From Corynebacterium urinipleomorphum (GTDB taxonomy: Bacteria; Actinomycetota; Actinomycetes; Mycobacteriales; Mycobacteriaceae): 64,000 nt of DNA. The position numbers and the translations under genes are program-made. This document shows, piece by piece, positions 1 through 9,658 of this stretch (position 1 is its first letter; each line of letters starts with the position of its first letter). The notes beneath the pieces were generated by a model, which was given only the letters and a program-made list of their open reading frames with translations, made no database searches and was not told the origin of the DNA. The stretch covers positions 349,029-413,028 of the forward strand of contig NZ_LT706963.1 in assembly GCF_900155535.1 (NCBI RefSeq), in the 5' to 3' direction.

Positions 1-683
1 TCGCGGGCGTGCTCGAACGCTACCCGTCGGTGAGGACGTTCAAGATCAAGGTCGCAGAAAAGGGGCAGACGCTTATCGACGACGCTGCGCGCGTCGCCGC
101 CGTCCGCTCCCTCCGCCCCGACGCGGTGCTGCGCGTGGACGCCAACGGCGGCTGGACTGTCGAAGAGGCCGTCCGCGCTGCGGAGACGCTGGGGAAGTTG
201 GAATACATCGAGCAGCCCTGCGCCACGGTGGAGGAACTCGCGGAGGTGCGTCGGCGCGTGTTCACTCCGATCGCGGCGGACGAGTCCATCCGGAAGGTGG
301 CTGACCCGTACCGCGTGGCTGAGCTCGGCGCCGCCGATGTCGCTGTGGCTAAGGTGGCTCCGCTAGGCGGGGTACGGCGGCTCATGAAGATCAGCTCGGA
401 CCTCGGCCTGAAGCTGACTGTGGCATCGGCGCTGGACACCGCGGTGGGGATACGCGCCGGACTGATCGCCGCGAAAGCGACCCGATCGCAGGCGGCGGGA
501 CTGGCCACCCAGCGGTTGTTCATCGAGGACGTGGCCGATTCCTTCGACTTCGTTGACGGCCGGATGCGCATCGCCGACATCACCCCCGACCCGGACCGTC
601 TTTCCGGTCTCGCCGCACCAGGCGAGAGGAAAGACTGGTGGTTTGAGCGTCTCACGCGCTGCCTGCCGTATCTGGGGGGCTGA
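1..683 (+). CDS. menC: o-Succinylbenzoate synthase, C-terminal part (5' end outside window)
   Basis: Enolase-superfamily enzyme that dehydrates SHCHC to o-succinylbenzoate in menaquinone synthesis. The reading frame is open to the left edge, so the N-terminal capping domain is missing here. The visible barrel carries the expected catalytic elements in order: the K-x-K pair (FKIKVAE), the metal-ligand Asp in VDANGGW, the Glu in YIEQP, the Asp in AADES and the second catalytic Lys in VAKVAPLGG. It ends with the stop at 681-683. A menD gene 2.4 kb downstream supports the pathway, although a transporter and a small membrane gene lie between. Family and pathway are confident; only the start is unknown. 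Confidence 0.9.
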   Translation, partial: AGVLERYPSVRTFKIKVAEKGQTLIDDAARVAAVRSLRPDAVLRVDANGGWTVEEAVRAAETLGKLEYIEQPCATVEELAEVRRRVFTPIAADESIRKVADPYRVAELGAADVAVAKVAPLGGVRRLMKISSDLGLKLTVASALDTAVGIRAGLIAAKATRSQAAGLATQRLFIEDVADSFDFVDGRMRIADITPDPDRLSGLAAPGERKDWWFERLTRCLPYLGG

Positions 684-688
684 AGCGG

Positions 689-732
689 ACACCCGAGGGT
701 CGCCGCTTGGGGTGTTTCGGGGGTGATTTTTT
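689..732 (+). terminator. Possible terminator after menC
   Basis: ACACCC (689-694) can pair with GGGTGT (710-715), and a T-rich stretch (GATTTTTTCG) follows about ten bases later. The stem is short and the T-run is displaced, so this is tentative. Confidence 0.3.
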
Positions 733-803
733 CGTCCGCTGTGTGCGTGTGTCTTAAGTTGTGCGTAGGAAACGTCTAGCTCCTACACAGGAAGAGGCTC
801 CCC

Positions 804-2399
804 ATGAGTTCAGGCTATTCAACATCTGTGACACAGCACGCGACGGAACTTTCCGACGGCGACCTCGCCACCGCCCCTGAAAAAGGCGAATGGCGCCGGC
901 AACTGATCGGCCTTGTCCTGGGTGTCGTCGCTGCCGCCATCGTCTACTTCATCTTCCCGTCGGGGGCCGAGGACGTTGTCCGCGACTCCGCCGGAGCGAA
1001 GGCTGATGTGGAGTACACCTCGCAGAACATGCGCGTCGTCGCTGCCGTCGCTGTGTGGATGGCCGTCTGGTGGATGACCGAGGCGATCCCGCTCGCCGCC
1101 ACGGCGCTCATCCCGCTGGCAGTATTCCCTCTGGCCAACGTCGCCGAGTTCAAAGAGGTCAGCGCCCCTTACGCGTCCTCCACCATTTTCTTGTTCATGG
1201 GTGGGTTCCTCCTTGCCTTAGGCATTCAGCGCTGGAACCTGCACCGGCGACTGGCGCTGTGGGTGGTCATGATCATCGGCACCAGCCCGCGCCGCATCAT
1301 TCTCGGCTTCATGGTGGCCACTGGCTTCCTGTCCATGTGGGTCTCCAATACCGCGACCGCTGTGGTGATGCTGCCCATCGGTGTCTCGGTGCTCACTTTG
1401 ACTGCGGAGCACGTCGGCGGCATGGACAAGCAGAAGAAGTTCGCCACCGCTCTCATGCTGGCCATCGCTTACGCTGCATCCATCGGTTCGCTGGGCACCC
1501 TCATCGGTACCCCACCGAATGCACTGTTGGCCGGGTACATGAAGGAATCCCACGGCATTGAGATCGGCTTCGGCCAGTGGATGCTCGTCGGTGTCCCGAT
1601 CGCTGTGGTGTTCACCCTCATTTCCTGGCTGGTGCTCATCAACGTGTTCAAGCCCGAGGTGGACCAGATTCCGGGCGGTAAAGAGCTCATCCGCGAGGAG
1701 CTGGACAAGCTCGGTGGTTGGACCACCGGCCAGATTCTGTCCGCGATCATCTTCGTTGCCGCGGCACTGTGCTGGGTCTTCGTCCCGCTGGGCATCGACT
1801 ACTTCGGCTGGGAGATCGGTTACGACGATGCTGCTGTGGGCATCATCGCCGGTCTGCTCATGTTCACCATCCCGGGTAAAGCCAACGGCACCCGCCTTCT
1901 CGACTGGGAGACCGCCAAGGACATTCCGTGGGATGTCCTGCTGCTCTTCGGCGGCGGCCTGTCTTTGTCCGCGATGTTCTCCCAATCGGGCCTGTCGCTG
2001 TGGATCGGTGAGGCATCCAAGAACCTTGCAGGTCTGCCGGTGATCCTGCTCATCGCCGCTGTCGGCGGCCTCATCCTCCTGCTGACCGAGCTGACCTCCA
2101 ATACCGCGACGGCAGCGACCTTCCTCCCGATCATGGGTGGTGTCGCAGTTGGTATCGGTCTCACCGCTGCCGGGGACATCAACGTGCTGCTGCTCACCAT
2201 TCCGGTCGCGCTGTCCGCGACATGCGCGTTCATGCTGCCGGTGGCGACGCCGCCGAACGCGATCGCGTACAGCTCCGGACACGTCACCATGGGCGAAATG
2301 ATCAAGGGCGGCATCTGGCTCAACGTCGTCGGTCTGGTGCTGGTCACAGCTGCCACGTATCTCATCGCTGTCCCGGTCTTCGGCCTGACGCTTCCTTAA
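804..2399 (+). CDS. SLC13/DASS-family sodium:dicarboxylate (anion) symporter
   Basis: A 531-residue polytopic inner-membrane protein, expected to import C4-dicarboxylates or citrate with Na+. It has the two family-defining S-N-T motifs in pseudo-symmetrical positions (SNTATAVVMLPIG in the first half, TSNTATAATFLPIMG in the second), which bind Na+ and substrate carboxylates in VcINDY-type carriers. A P-P-N motif follows each half (IGTPPNALLAG; VATPPNAIAYSS). About 40 hydrophilic residues precede the first membrane span. The ATG is preceded by a good Shine-Dalgarno (GGAAGAGG, near 790). It resembles the DccT-type dicarboxylate carrier of corynebacteria. It is separated from menC by 120 bases and looks independently transcribed. 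The exact substrate is inferred. Confidence 0.88.
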   Translation: MSSGYSTSVTQHATELSDGDLATAPEKGEWRRQLIGLVLGVVAAAIVYFIFPSGAEDVVRDSAGAKADVEYTSQNMRVVAAVAVWMAVWWMTEAIPLAATALIPLAVFPLANVAEFKEVSAPYASSTIFLFMGGFLLALGIQRWNLHRRLALWVVMIIGTSPRRIILGFMVATGFLSMWVSNTATAVVMLPIGVSVLTLTAEHVGGMDKQKKFATALMLAIAYAASIGSLGTLIGTPPNALLAGYMKESHGIEIGFGQWMLVGVPIAVVFTLISWLVLINVFKPEVDQIPGGKELIREELDKLGGWTTGQILSAIIFVAAALCWVFVPLGIDYFGWEIGYDDAAVGIIAGLLMFTIPGKANGTRLLDWETAKDIPWDVLLLFGGGLSLSAMFSQSGLSLWIGEASKNLAGLPVILLIAAVGGLILLLTELTSNTATAATFLPIMGGVAVGIGLTAAGDINVLLLTIPVALSATCAFMLPVATPPNAIAYSSGHVTMGEMIKGGIWLNVVGLVLVTAATYLIAVPVFGLTLP

Positions 2400-2452
2400 C
2401 ACTGTCAACAGTGCCAAAGCTTCAGTAACAGGGCGTGGTCGCGCACGGGGTC

Positions 2453-2466
2453 TAGAATGACCCCCA
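2453..2466 (+). promoter_or_regulatory. Leaderless promoter (-10 TAGAAT) of the small membrane gene
   Basis: TAGAAT at 2453-2458 fits the corynebacterial TAnnnT -10 box. With the usual 6-8 base distance, transcription would begin at or next to the ATG at 2466, giving a leaderless mRNA. There is no Shine-Dalgarno before either ATG. This favours 2466 over the ATG at 2457, which lies inside the -10 box. Confidence 0.45.
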
Positions 2467-3083
2467 TGGATAATGAGACCCGACAGTTTGGGCGCCACGG
2501 TGACGATGTCTCTGATGCGAGCACCCGTTACCTGTCCCCGTCCCAGTCCCCCTCCCAGGGTTCGCGCCAGCCTGGCCCGCGGCAGTACATGCCGGGGGAG
2601 GGGGATTCGCGTTACGCGTCCCAGGCCAGTTACCCGGAAACCCAGTACGGCGGTGGAAGCGGCTACACCTCTGGAGGGTACGAACCGTATGAGGAGCCGT
2701 ACCGCCCTGAGCAGCCTGCCCCCAGCAGCAACGGGAATAGCTCGGGTTCCATCGTGTTGGCCGTCGTGGCTTTGCTGCTCGGTCTCGCCGCTATCGCCCT
2801 GTTCTTCTTATGGCGTGGCGCGGAGTCTCGGGCGAATAAGCCTGAGCCTGCACCGGTAACCATTACCCAGACGGAGACTGTGACCACCACGCCGTCGGGC
2901 ATCCTGGACGATTTGTTCAAGCGTGAACGCCAGCGGGGTAACCAGCAGCCGGGGCAGGAGGAATCCGCGCCCGCCCTGCCGGAGAACTTGCCGACCGAAT
3001 TGCCGGAAGACATTCCGGAGGAGTACCGCCGGGGCGCCGAGGATCTTTTGAACCAGCTCGATGGGTTCCTCAATGCCGGCTAA
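2466..3083 (+). CDS. Single-pass membrane protein with Ser/Pro/Tyr/Gly-rich N-terminus
   Basis: A 205-residue protein of unknown function. The first ~90 residues are low-complexity (Ser, Pro, Gln, Gly, Tyr) and presumably cytoplasmic. One strongly hydrophobic segment follows (around residues 95-115, [19 protein letters not shown]). The outside region has [12 protein letters not shown] and then a Glu/Pro-rich stretch ([20 protein letters not shown]). The C-terminus overlaps the start of menD, so the two are probably co-transcribed. I recognise no catalytic motif. Start 2466 was chosen because a -10 box covers the alternative ATG at 2457. Confidence 0.7.
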   Translation: MDNETRQFGRHGDDVSDASTRYLSPSQSPSQGSRQPGPRQYMPGEGDSRYASQASYPETQYGGGSGYTSGGYEPYEEPYRPEQPAPSSNGNSSGSIVLAVVALLLGLAAIALFFLWRGAESRANKPEPAPVTITQTETVTTTPSGILDDLFKRERQRGNQQPGQEESAPALPENLPTELPEDIPEEYRRGAEDLLNQLDGFLNAG

Positions 3084-4728
3084 CAGTTCCCTCGCACCTC
3101 AGCTCGCCGAGTACGTGGTGGACCAACTGGCGCAGCATGTCACGGATGTCGTGTTGTCCCCGGGCTCACGCAACTCACCGCTTGCATATGCGTTGCTCGC
3201 CCGCCGCGACATCAAGGTGCACGTGCGTATCGACGAACGCGTGGCCGCCTTCACCGCGTTGGGCCTCGCTCGTGTGCAGCGCCGCCACGTGGGTGTTGTC
3301 ATGACCTCAGGCACTGCCGTGGCTAACACCTACCCGGCGGTCATTGAAGCCCATATGTCCCACACGCCGCTGGCCATTGTCAGTGCCGACCGTCCGGAGC
3401 GGCTCGTGGGCACCGGTGCCTCCCAGACGATCTGGCAGCAAGGCATCTTCGGACGCTACGCCGAGACCCAACAGGTGACCCAGATCGGGGATGCGGTCAG
3501 CTTCGACACCGACCAGGTGCACATCAATGTCGCCTTCGACACACCGCTTGTCCCGTCCGCGCTGCCGGAACCAGTGGGTGCCCCGCGCCGGGTGGGGCCG
3601 GGGCGCCTGCGTCCGTCGGAAAGCCGGGGTGCCGCAGACACCGGCCCGGCGGGATCCGTCGACCACGGTGTCGTCGACGTTGACCTGACCAAGAACACGC
3701 TCGTGATCGCCGGCGATGAGGCATGGGAGGTCCCTGGGCTAGAACACGTCCCCACTATCGCGGAGCCCACGGCACCGACCCCGTTCCAGCAGGTCCATCC
3801 ACTGGCGGCGAGGTTCTTCACCCAGGACGAAGTAGCCATCAGCCATGACGGCGGTGACTTCGCGGCGTCCACCAAACCGGAACAGGTCATTGTCGTCGGC
3901 CATCCGACTCTCCACCGCGACGTGATGGCGCTCCTAGCGGACAGCACGATCGAGGTCATCGGTATCACTCGAACCGGAACCGTGACCGGTCACCCAGACC
4001 GCGTAGGCAGCCGGGTCAATGTCACCGGCCAACCGACGGACTCCTGGCTGAAGATCTGCGATGCCGCAGGCGACGTCGGCGCTCAGACAGTACGCGATGC
4101 TCTGGAGGACTCCGAATTCGGCTTCACTGGTTTGCACGCCGCAGCCGCCGTGTGCGACACGCTGGCGGTGGGGGACACGCTCGTCCTCGGGTCGTCTAAT
4201 CCGGTGCGGGACGCCAGCTTGGTGGGCATGCCGTTCGACGGCGTGAGCACCTACTCGGCCCGCGGTGCTGCCGGGATCGACGGGACTCTCTCCCAGGCGA
4301 TCGGAGTGGCGCTGGCGACGCAAGCCCTGCACCCGGACGAGATCCGTGCACCACGCACCGTCGCGCTCGTCGGCGACCTGACGTTCTTGCACGACGTCGG
4401 CGCTCTCCTGATCGGCCCTGACCAGCCCGCTCCAGGCAACCTCACCATCGTGGTGGCCAATGACAACGGCGGCGGGATTTTCGAGTCCCTCGAAGTTGGT
4501 GCGCCCGAGGTCCGCGGCAATTTCGAGCAGGCCTTCGGCACGCCTCATGACGCAGATATTGAGTCTATTGCTGCGGGATACGGCGTCGCCTACCGCAGAG
4601 CGGAGACTCTCGGGGAGTTGACGGAGGCGCTGCTGGATGGCGTCGATAAGCCAGCCCCCGTGACTGTGATTGAGGCCGTGACCACACGCGCCACACGCAG
4701 GGCACTGTCGGAACGGCTGAAGAAATAG
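3073..4728 (+). CDS. menD: SEPHCHC synthase (MenD)
   Basis: Thiamine-diphosphate enzyme that joins isochorismate and 2-oxoglutarate in the first committed step of menaquinone synthesis. It is 551 residues, typical of the family. The N-terminal motif [17 protein letters not shown] is diagnostic for MenD. The C-terminal ThDP/Mg site is visible as [13 protein letters not shown] followed by [12 protein letters not shown]. The gene starts inside the end of the preceding membrane gene (ATG 3073; an in-frame ATG at 3061 would add four residues, and neither has a clear Shine-Dalgarno). The next gene begins two bases after its stop, so the three are translationally linked. Confidence 0.95.
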   Translation: MPANSSLAPQLAEYVVDQLAQHVTDVVLSPGSRNSPLAYALLARRDIKVHVRIDERVAAFTALGLARVQRRHVGVVMTSGTAVANTYPAVIEAHMSHTPLAIVSADRPERLVGTGASQTIWQQGIFGRYAETQQVTQIGDAVSFDTDQVHINVAFDTPLVPSALPEPVGAPRRVGPGRLRPSESRGAADTGPAGSVDHGVVDVDLTKNTLVIAGDEAWEVPGLEHVPTIAEPTAPTPFQQVHPLAARFFTQDEVAISHDGGDFAASTKPEQVIVVGHPTLHRDVMALLADSTIEVIGITRTGTVTGHPDRVGSRVNVTGQPTDSWLKICDAAGDVGAQTVRDALEDSEFGFTGLHAAAAVCDTLAVGDTLVLGSSNPVRDASLVGMPFDGVSTYSARGAAGIDGTLSQAIGVALATQALHPDEIRAPRTVALVGDLTFLHDVGALLIGPDQPAPGNLTIVVANDNGGGIFESLEVGAPEVRGNFEQAFGTPHDADIESIAAGYGVAYRRAETLGELTEALLDGVDKPAPVTVIEAVTTRATRRALSERLKK

Positions 4729-4730
4729 CC

Positions 4731-5201
4731 GTGTTCGGTGTAGCTACGGCGCGCAGGCGCCTACACCAGCTCATCATCGTGCTGTATTTGTGCGCGATGT
4801 TGGGCAGCGTGGCCATGGTCGCGGGGCCGGCGTACAACGATTACACGATCTCCCGGGACCCCGGCCGTGGAATCGCCACCGTGACGGGGGTGGGGATGAC
4901 ACACACGTCCGTCGATTACCAGGACGAGGAAGGCAGGTTCCACTCTCCTCAGCGCGGCCTGCTGTACCCGTCGGGGCTTGGCGACGGGCAGCAGGTGTGG
5001 GTGACATATGCGAAGAGCAACCCCGACATCGTGAAGGTCGAGGGCCGCGGCTGGAGGCTGGCAATCATCCCCGCATTGTCCGTCGGGGTTGTCTCCACCG
5101 TCATTGCGGCGGCCGCATGGTTGGGGGTGAACGCCTTAGGTAAGCGTCGACGGACACAGGTACGAAAATTCACCTCGCGTTCCCGTGAAAGCAAACCCTA
5201 A
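4731..5201 (+). CDS. DUF3592-like membrane protein (Rv0556-type)
   Basis: A 156-residue protein with a transmembrane segment near residues 13-32 (LIIVLYLCAMLGSVAMVAG) and a second near 112-130 (AIIPALSVGVVSTVIAAAAW). These flank an outside beta-rich region with the DUF3592-like pattern of a short 'YxDEEGRxH' strand and 'GxxVxVxY' (DGQQVWVTY). A basic tail (GKRRRTQVRKF) follows. It starts at GTG, two bases after the menD stop. It occupies the position of the membrane gene between menD and mgtA in mycobacteria. The function is unknown. Confidence 0.7.
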   Translation: MFGVATARRRLHQLIIVLYLCAMLGSVAMVAGPAYNDYTISRDPGRGIATVTGVGMTHTSVDYQDEEGRFHSPQRGLLYPSGLGDGQQVWVTYAKSNPDIVKVEGRGWRLAIIPALSVGVVSTVIAAAAWLGVNALGKRRRTQVRKFTSRSRESKP

Positions 5202-5216
5202 TTAGCACGTGGGGTG

Positions 5217-5229
5217 AATAATGCCCGCA
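5217..5229 (+). promoter_or_regulatory. Leaderless promoter (AATAAT) at mgtA
   Basis: AATAAT (5217-5222) lies six bases before the ATG at 5229, and there is no Shine-Dalgarno. A leaderless transcript would start at the ATG. This placement argues against the in-frame GTG at 5214, which lies immediately upstream of the -10 box. Confidence 0.4.
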
Positions 5230-6377
5230 TGCGTGTTGCCATCGTCGCCGAGTCATTCCTGCCCAACGTCAACGGAGTAACCAACTCTGTGCTGCGCGTC
5301 TTGGAGCACCTTGAACGAACGGGGCACGAAGCAATCGTGATCGCACCCGGCGCCCGCGCGAACCAGGAGGAAATCTCCGAATACGCGGGTTTTCCCATCG
5401 TCCGCGTGCCCACTGTCATGGTTCCGCTGGTGGATTCTCTGCCCATTGGCGTGCCGGACGCAACGATCACTCGCACCCTGCGCGAATTCAAACCGGATGT
5501 GGTGCATTTGGCTAGCCCTTTCGTTCTCGGTGGAGCGGGAGCTGTGGCGGCGAAGCGGCTGCACTTGCCCACGATTGCGTTGTTCCAGACTGATGTCGCC
5601 GGGTACACCGCGCGCTACCACGTCGGCTTTCTCGAGTCCGCTGCGTGGGTGTGGGCGCGCAAGCTGCACAACATGACGCAGATGACACTCGCGCCGTCGT
5701 CGGTGACCATCAGCGAGTTGGAGTCCCACGGAATCAAGAACATCCGCCGCTGGGGCCGGGGCGTGGATTCGGAATTATTCCGCCCGGACCGCTACTCCAA
5801 GAAATTGCGGAAGAAGTGGGATCCGACGGGAACCAAGAAGATCGTCGGCTTCGTCGGCCGCCTCGCGTCTGAAAAGGGCGTGGAGCGCCTCGTGGCGCTG
5901 CACGGGGATCCAAATATCCAGCTGGTCATTGTGGGCGACGGTCCGCTGCGCCGTGACTTGGGCAAGCGCATGCCTACCGCCATCTTCACCGGTCAGCTTG
6001 GCGGGAAGAAGTTGGCGGCCGCCTACGCCACGTTGGATCTGTTTGTGCACACCGGTGAGTTTGAGACCTTCGGCCAAACTATCCAGGAAGCGCAGGCCTC
6101 CGGTACCCCGACGATCGGGCCGCGCGCCGGCGGACCGATTGACCTCATCCAGGTCGGCTACAACGGTGACCTCCTCGACGTGGAGACCTTCGAGCGCGAC
6201 TTGCCTGCTGCCGCAGCGGCGATTTTGCAACCCGGCACCCTGGAAGAAATGAGCGACAATGCACGCGCCTCTGTCGCGGACAAGACGTGGCCCGCGCTGT
6301 GCGACCAGCTGCTTGGGTACTACAGGGAAGTCATCGACGGATACCCCAAGAAGAAGCGTCTTGTGCGGACGCGATAG
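5229..6377 (+). CDS. mgtA: GT4-family alpha-mannosyltransferase (MgtA-like)
   Basis: A 382-residue cytoplasmic GT-B glycosyltransferase. The N-terminal domain begins with the acceptor-site pattern RVAIVAESFLPNVNGVTNSV, as in MgtA (Rv0557 type). The C-terminal donor domain has GFVGRLASEKGVERL, VIVGDGPLRRDL and the E-x7-E region FETFGQTIQEAQASGTP. In corynebacteria this enzyme mannosylates glucuronosyl-diacylglycerol, a lipid anchor of lipomannan-like glycans. Position between menD and menG matches the mycobacterial order, which strengthens the assignment over other PimB-like GT4 enzymes. The ATG at 5229 is used because of the leaderless promoter geometry. Confidence 0.85.
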   Translation: MRVAIVAESFLPNVNGVTNSVLRVLEHLERTGHEAIVIAPGARANQEEISEYAGFPIVRVPTVMVPLVDSLPIGVPDATITRTLREFKPDVVHLASPFVLGGAGAVAAKRLHLPTIALFQTDVAGYTARYHVGFLESAAWVWARKLHNMTQMTLAPSSVTISELESHGIKNIRRWGRGVDSELFRPDRYSKKLRKKWDPTGTKKIVGFVGRLASEKGVERLVALHGDPNIQLVIVGDGPLRRDLGKRMPTAIFTGQLGGKKLAAAYATLDLFVHTGEFETFGQTIQEAQASGTPTIGPRAGGPIDLIQVGYNGDLLDVETFERDLPAAAAAILQPGTLEEMSDNARASVADKTWPALCDQLLGYYREVIDGYPKKKRLVRTR

Positions 6378-6438
6378 GCAACCCAAGCGCCACCTAGCTG
6401 AATGGCTGGCCCAGTGGGGTCGACGGGCCCCGTTGGCA

Positions 6439-6453
6439 TAGACTCAGTTGCTA
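6439..6453 (+). promoter_or_regulatory. Leaderless promoter (-10 TAGACT) of menG
   Basis: TAGACT at 6439-6444 lies eight bases before the ATG at 6453, and no Shine-Dalgarno is present. This matches the arrangement at 2453 and 24249. It supports 6453 as the true start rather than the in-frame ATG at 6402. Confidence 0.45.
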
Positions 6454-7139
6454 TGGCCAAGGCGAACCTGGAGAAGAACCCGCTGGATGTCGCGGGGATG
6501 TTCGATGAAGTAGGGAAGAACTACGACATCACCAACACCATGATGACAGGTGGCCTGGACCGCTATTGGCGCAAACGCACCCGCGAGCGCCTGGACCTCA
6601 AGCCGGGTGAGAAGGTCCTCGACCTTGCGGCGGGAACGGCGGTATCAACAGTCGAGCTGACAAAGTCGGGCGCATGGTGTGTGGCCTGCGACTTCTCCCA
6701 GGGGATGCTTGCGGCCGGCAAGCACCGGGACGTGCCCAAAGTGGTGGGTGACGCAATGCATCTGCCTTTCGCCGACGAGTCCTTCGACGCGGTGACCATC
6801 TCCTACGGCCTGCGCAACGTCCACGACTTTGAGGCAGGTCTGCGCGAGATGGCCCGGGTGACCAAGCCCGGCGGCCGCCTGGTGGTCAACGAGTTCTCCA
6901 CACCTGTCGTGCCGGTGTTCTCCACCGTGTACCGGGAGTACCTGCCGCGGGTGATTCCTTTGTTGGGCAAGGTGTTCTCCTCCAATGCGGAGGCCTACGA
7001 GTATCTGGCGGAATCTATCCGCGCGTGGCCGGACCAGGAAGACCTGGCGTCCGCGATCAACGCCAACGGGTGGAAAGACTGCGGCTGGCAGAACTTGGCG
7101 CTGGGCATCGTCGCCTTGCACGGAGCAGTCAAGCGCTAA
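6453..7139 (+). CDS. menG: Demethylmenaquinone methyltransferase
   Basis: Class I SAM-dependent methyltransferase (UbiE/MenG family, 228 residues) catalysing the C-methylation that converts demethylmenaquinone to menaquinone. Motif I is [19 protein letters not shown]. The family signature [19 protein letters not shown] is present, as is the post-motif [12 protein letters not shown]. The N-terminal [22 protein letters not shown] is typical of UbiE proteins. It converges with menJ, with 19 bases between the stops. The start at 6453 follows from the leaderless promoter; an upstream in-frame extension from 6402 has no family counterpart. Confidence 0.94.
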   Translation: MAKANLEKNPLDVAGMFDEVGKNYDITNTMMTGGLDRYWRKRTRERLDLKPGEKVLDLAAGTAVSTVELTKSGAWCVACDFSQGMLAAGKHRDVPKVVGDAMHLPFADESFDAVTISYGLRNVHDFEAGLREMARVTKPGGRLVVNEFSTPVVPVFSTVYREYLPRVIPLLGKVFSSNAEAYEYLAESIRAWPDQEDLASAINANGWKDCGWQNLALGIVALHGAVKR

Positions 7140-7158
7140 CTGGGGCTAGTTCCCGCAG

Positions 7159-8400
7159 CTACACCGGATCCCACAACGGGGTATCTGCGCGCATGCGGGA
7201 GACAGATGAACCGGCGGCGTGCCAAACCCGAGCCACCAGATCTCGGTCTTCCTCGGTGACTAAATTTCCCATGAGCCGGGCTGCAGCTGGCATGAGGTAA
7301 CGGCCGCCGAGACCGCGCAGTGCCATCGGTCCAGCCAGGGGAAGGAACTGCGGGTAGGTGAGCACGCGCGCCAGAGTGCGGGCGAGGACAAAAGCTTCCC
7401 CGTAGCGACGCCGCAGTTCATGCGGCCAGACCAAGGTGAGATCGGGGTGCCTGCCCGACGCGTCCGCGATGAGGTCGACGGCCATGATGGCGGTTTCCAG
7501 CCCGTAGTCGATGCCCTCGCCATTGAGGGGGTTGACGCAGGCGGCAGCATCGCCGACGAGCATCCAGTTGGGGCCGGCGACATTCGACACAGCACCTCCC
7601 ATCGGCAGCAAAGCGGAGGTGACGTGCTCCGGCTGCCCCAGCTGCCATTCGTCGCGCACCTGGTCGGCGTAGTGGCCCAGAAGCTTCTTCGTGTTCACCT
7701 TCGCTGGGCGGGCATCAGTGGACAGGGCGCCGCAGCCAAGATTCACGGTGCCGTCACCGAGGGGGAAGATCCAGCCGTAACCGGGTTGGATCACGCCTTC
7801 ATCGTCGCGGAGCTCCACGTGGGAGTGCATCCACGGCTCGTCGGAAAACGGGGTGGCGCAGTAGGAGCGCGCGGCAATGCCGTACACCTCGCCTCGGTGC
7901 CACGTGCGGCCGAGCTGTTTGCCGAAGGGGGAGCGCACCCCGTCGGCGACGATGACCCATCTAGCCCCCAGGACGCCCCGCGGAGTGATCACACCAGTGA
8001 TCCGGCCGTCCGCACCGAATTCGGCTCCCGTCGCCGGGCACTCGTAGAAGACCTCGGCGCCGGAGGAGGAGGCGAGGGAGGCAAGGGTGCCGTCGAAAAG
8101 CGAGCGGGGGGACGCGGAACCCTCCGTGCCGTAATGCCCGCTGGGCCACGCGGCGATGACGGAACCGCCGTAACCGTGCAGCTTCAAACCCTTGTTGCGG
8201 TAGGCGGGCAGAGCGGCATCGAGCTGCAATTCTTTCAACGCGTGCACCGCGCGCGGAGTCAGGCCATCGCCGCATGTCTTGTCGCGGCCGGCAGGGGCGG
8301 TGTCCACGACAGCGACCTCGAGTCCTGCCCGGCGAGCGGCGATTGCGGCAGCGGAACCCGCGGGTCCCGCGCCGACGACGACGCAATCAAACGATTTCAC
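7159..8400 (-). CDS. menJ: FAD-dependent geranylgeranyl-reductase-family protein (MenJ-like)
   Basis: A 413-residue flavoprotein. The N-terminal dinucleotide fold is VVVGAGPAGSAAAIAARRAGLEV, and RDKTCGDGLTPRAV is the family's flavin-site Cys-Gly-Asp-Gly motif. The second FAD motif LVGDAAACVNPLNGEGIDYGLET is also clear. The M. tuberculosis homologue in the same position (Rv0561c, MenJ) partially saturates the menaquinone side chain. Its neighbours here, menG and a polyprenyl synthase, fit that role. The start is GTG at 8400 with an AT-rich CAATAT about five bases upstream, so this gene may also be leaderless. It is divergent from the polyprenyl synthase gene. Confidence 0.87.
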   Translation of the reverse strand: MKSFDCVVVGAGPAGSAAAIAARRAGLEVAVVDTAPAGRDKTCGDGLTPRAVHALKELQLDAALPAYRNKGLKLHGYGGSVIAAWPSGHYGTEGSASPRSLFDGTLASLASSSGAEVFYECPATGAEFGADGRITGVITPRGVLGARWVIVADGVRSPFGKQLGRTWHRGEVYGIAARSYCATPFSDEPWMHSHVELRDDEGVIQPGYGWIFPLGDGTVNLGCGALSTDARPAKVNTKKLLGHYADQVRDEWQLGQPEHVTSALLPMGGAVSNVAGPNWMLVGDAAACVNPLNGEGIDYGLETAIMAVDLIADASGRHPDLTLVWPHELRRRYGEAFVLARTLARVLTYPQFLPLAGPMALRGLGGRYLMPAAARLMGNLVTEEDRDLVARVWHAAGSSVSRMRADTPLWDPV

Positions 8401-8480
8401 CGCACATATTGTGCCAGACGTCTCATGGGTGGACTACGGTTAAGGGGACGCACGCCCACACGACCCCGCAAGGACGATAG

Positions 8481-9497
8481 ATGACCAACGGCACCCCCAC
8501 GTCGCCCGCCGTCGACAACCAGCTTGAGCTCGGTGATGAGGCACTGGCTCAGCGCGTCACCGAAGGGTTGAATCGGGTGGAAGAGCTCATGTTCGAGCGC
8601 CTCTCCGGTGGTGAAGATTTTCTAAGTGAGCAGGTGACGCACCTGGCCAAGGCTGGCGGAAAGCGCTTCCGCCCGCTCATGGCCGTGTTGGCCAGCGAAT
8701 TCGGCCCGCAACCGCAGGCTGACAATGTGATTCGCGGCGCGACGATCGTGGAGCTGGTTCACCTGGCCACCCTCTATCACGACGACGTGATGGATGAAGC
8801 CGCAAAGCGGCGCGGTGTGGAATCCGCGAATTCGCGTTGGACGAACACGGTGGCCATTCTCTCGGGCGATTACTTGCTGGCGGAGGCGTCCCGCCTCATG
8901 AGTGAGATCGACACCGCTACCGTCCGCCACTTCGCTGAGACGTTCAGTGATTTGGTCACAGGCCAGATGCGTGAAACCGTCGGTGCGCGCGGCGGGGACG
9001 CAGTGGAGCATTACTTGGAAGTCATCCGCGAGAAGACCGGTGTCCTGATCGCGTCGGCCGCGTACCTCGGCGCCACGCACTCGGGTGCGGATGAAGCGAC
9101 GGTGCGCACCGTCAAGGAGCTCGGCGAGGCTATCGGCATGGTGTTCCAGATTGTCGACGACATCATCGACATCTTCTCCGATTCCGCCCAGTCCGGGAAG
9201 ACTCCGGGTACAGACCTGCGCGAGGGCGTGTTCACCCTCCCCGTCCTCTACGCCCTCCAGGACGAAGGAGAAGCGGGCGACGAGCTCCGCGGGCTCCTCA
9301 CGGGCCCGCTCACCGAGGACGTGGACGTGGAGCGTGCCCTTACGCTCATCGGGCAAACGGACGGCAGGAAGCGCGCGCTTGACGACGTCCACCGGTACCT
9401 CTCCATCGTCGACTCCCACCTCGACACCCTTCCTGACATTCCTGCGAATGCGGCGATGCGCCAAATCGCGCGTTACACCGTCGACCGCGTCGGTTAA
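8481..9497 (+). CDS. ispB: Long-chain all-trans polyprenyl diphosphate synthase
   Basis: A 338-residue trans-prenyltransferase making the isoprenoid tail of menaquinone. The first Asp-rich motif is LYHDDVMDEAAKRRG, the second is DDIIDIFSD, and the GKRFRP substrate motif lies near residue 55. The residues before the first motif (V-H-L-A-T-L-Y-H) are small or medium rather than bulky, in keeping with a long-chain rather than a short-chain product. AAGGA lies about seven bases before the ATG. The equivalent mycobacterial gene is grcC1 (Rv0562). Product length (octa- or nonaprenyl) cannot be set from sequence alone. Confidence 0.88.
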   Translation: MTNGTPTSPAVDNQLELGDEALAQRVTEGLNRVEELMFERLSGGEDFLSEQVTHLAKAGGKRFRPLMAVLASEFGPQPQADNVIRGATIVELVHLATLYHDDVMDEAAKRRGVESANSRWTNTVAILSGDYLLAEASRLMSEIDTATVRHFAETFSDLVTGQMRETVGARGGDAVEHYLEVIREKTGVLIASAAYLGATHSGADEATVRTVKELGEAIGMVFQIVDDIIDIFSDSAQSGKTPGTDLREGVFTLPVLYALQDEGEAGDELRGLLTGPLTEDVDVERALTLIGQTDGRKRALDDVHRYLSIVDSHLDTLPDIPANAAMRQIARYTVDRVG

Positions 9498-9570
9498 GCC
9501 CTTCTAAAATCTGCTCTAAACTGCTGGTTTGCTATTTTTGCGACCGGCTGCTGTAGAGTAGTCCAAGCAC

Positions 9571-9655
9571 GCCAGGTTGCCCGAGCGGCCAAAGGGAGCG
9601 GACTGTAAATCCGCCGGCATTGCCTTCAGAAGTTCGAATCTTCTACCTGGCACCA
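9571..9655 (+). tRNA. tRNA-Tyr (GUA)
   Basis: Class II tRNA with a long variable arm. The acceptor GCCAGGT (9571-9577) pairs with ACCTGGC (9645-9651), then discriminator A and an encoded CCA (9653-9655). The anticodon loop CTGTAAA carries GTA. The T-loop is TTCGAATC. Confidence 0.95.
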
Positions 9656-9658
9656 CAC

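Noticed and set aside
8398..8413. GCACATATTGTGC before menJ as a CRP/GlxR site.
   Set aside because: The arms and spacing do not match the TGTGA-N6-TCACA consensus; it is better explained as the AT-rich -10 of menJ.
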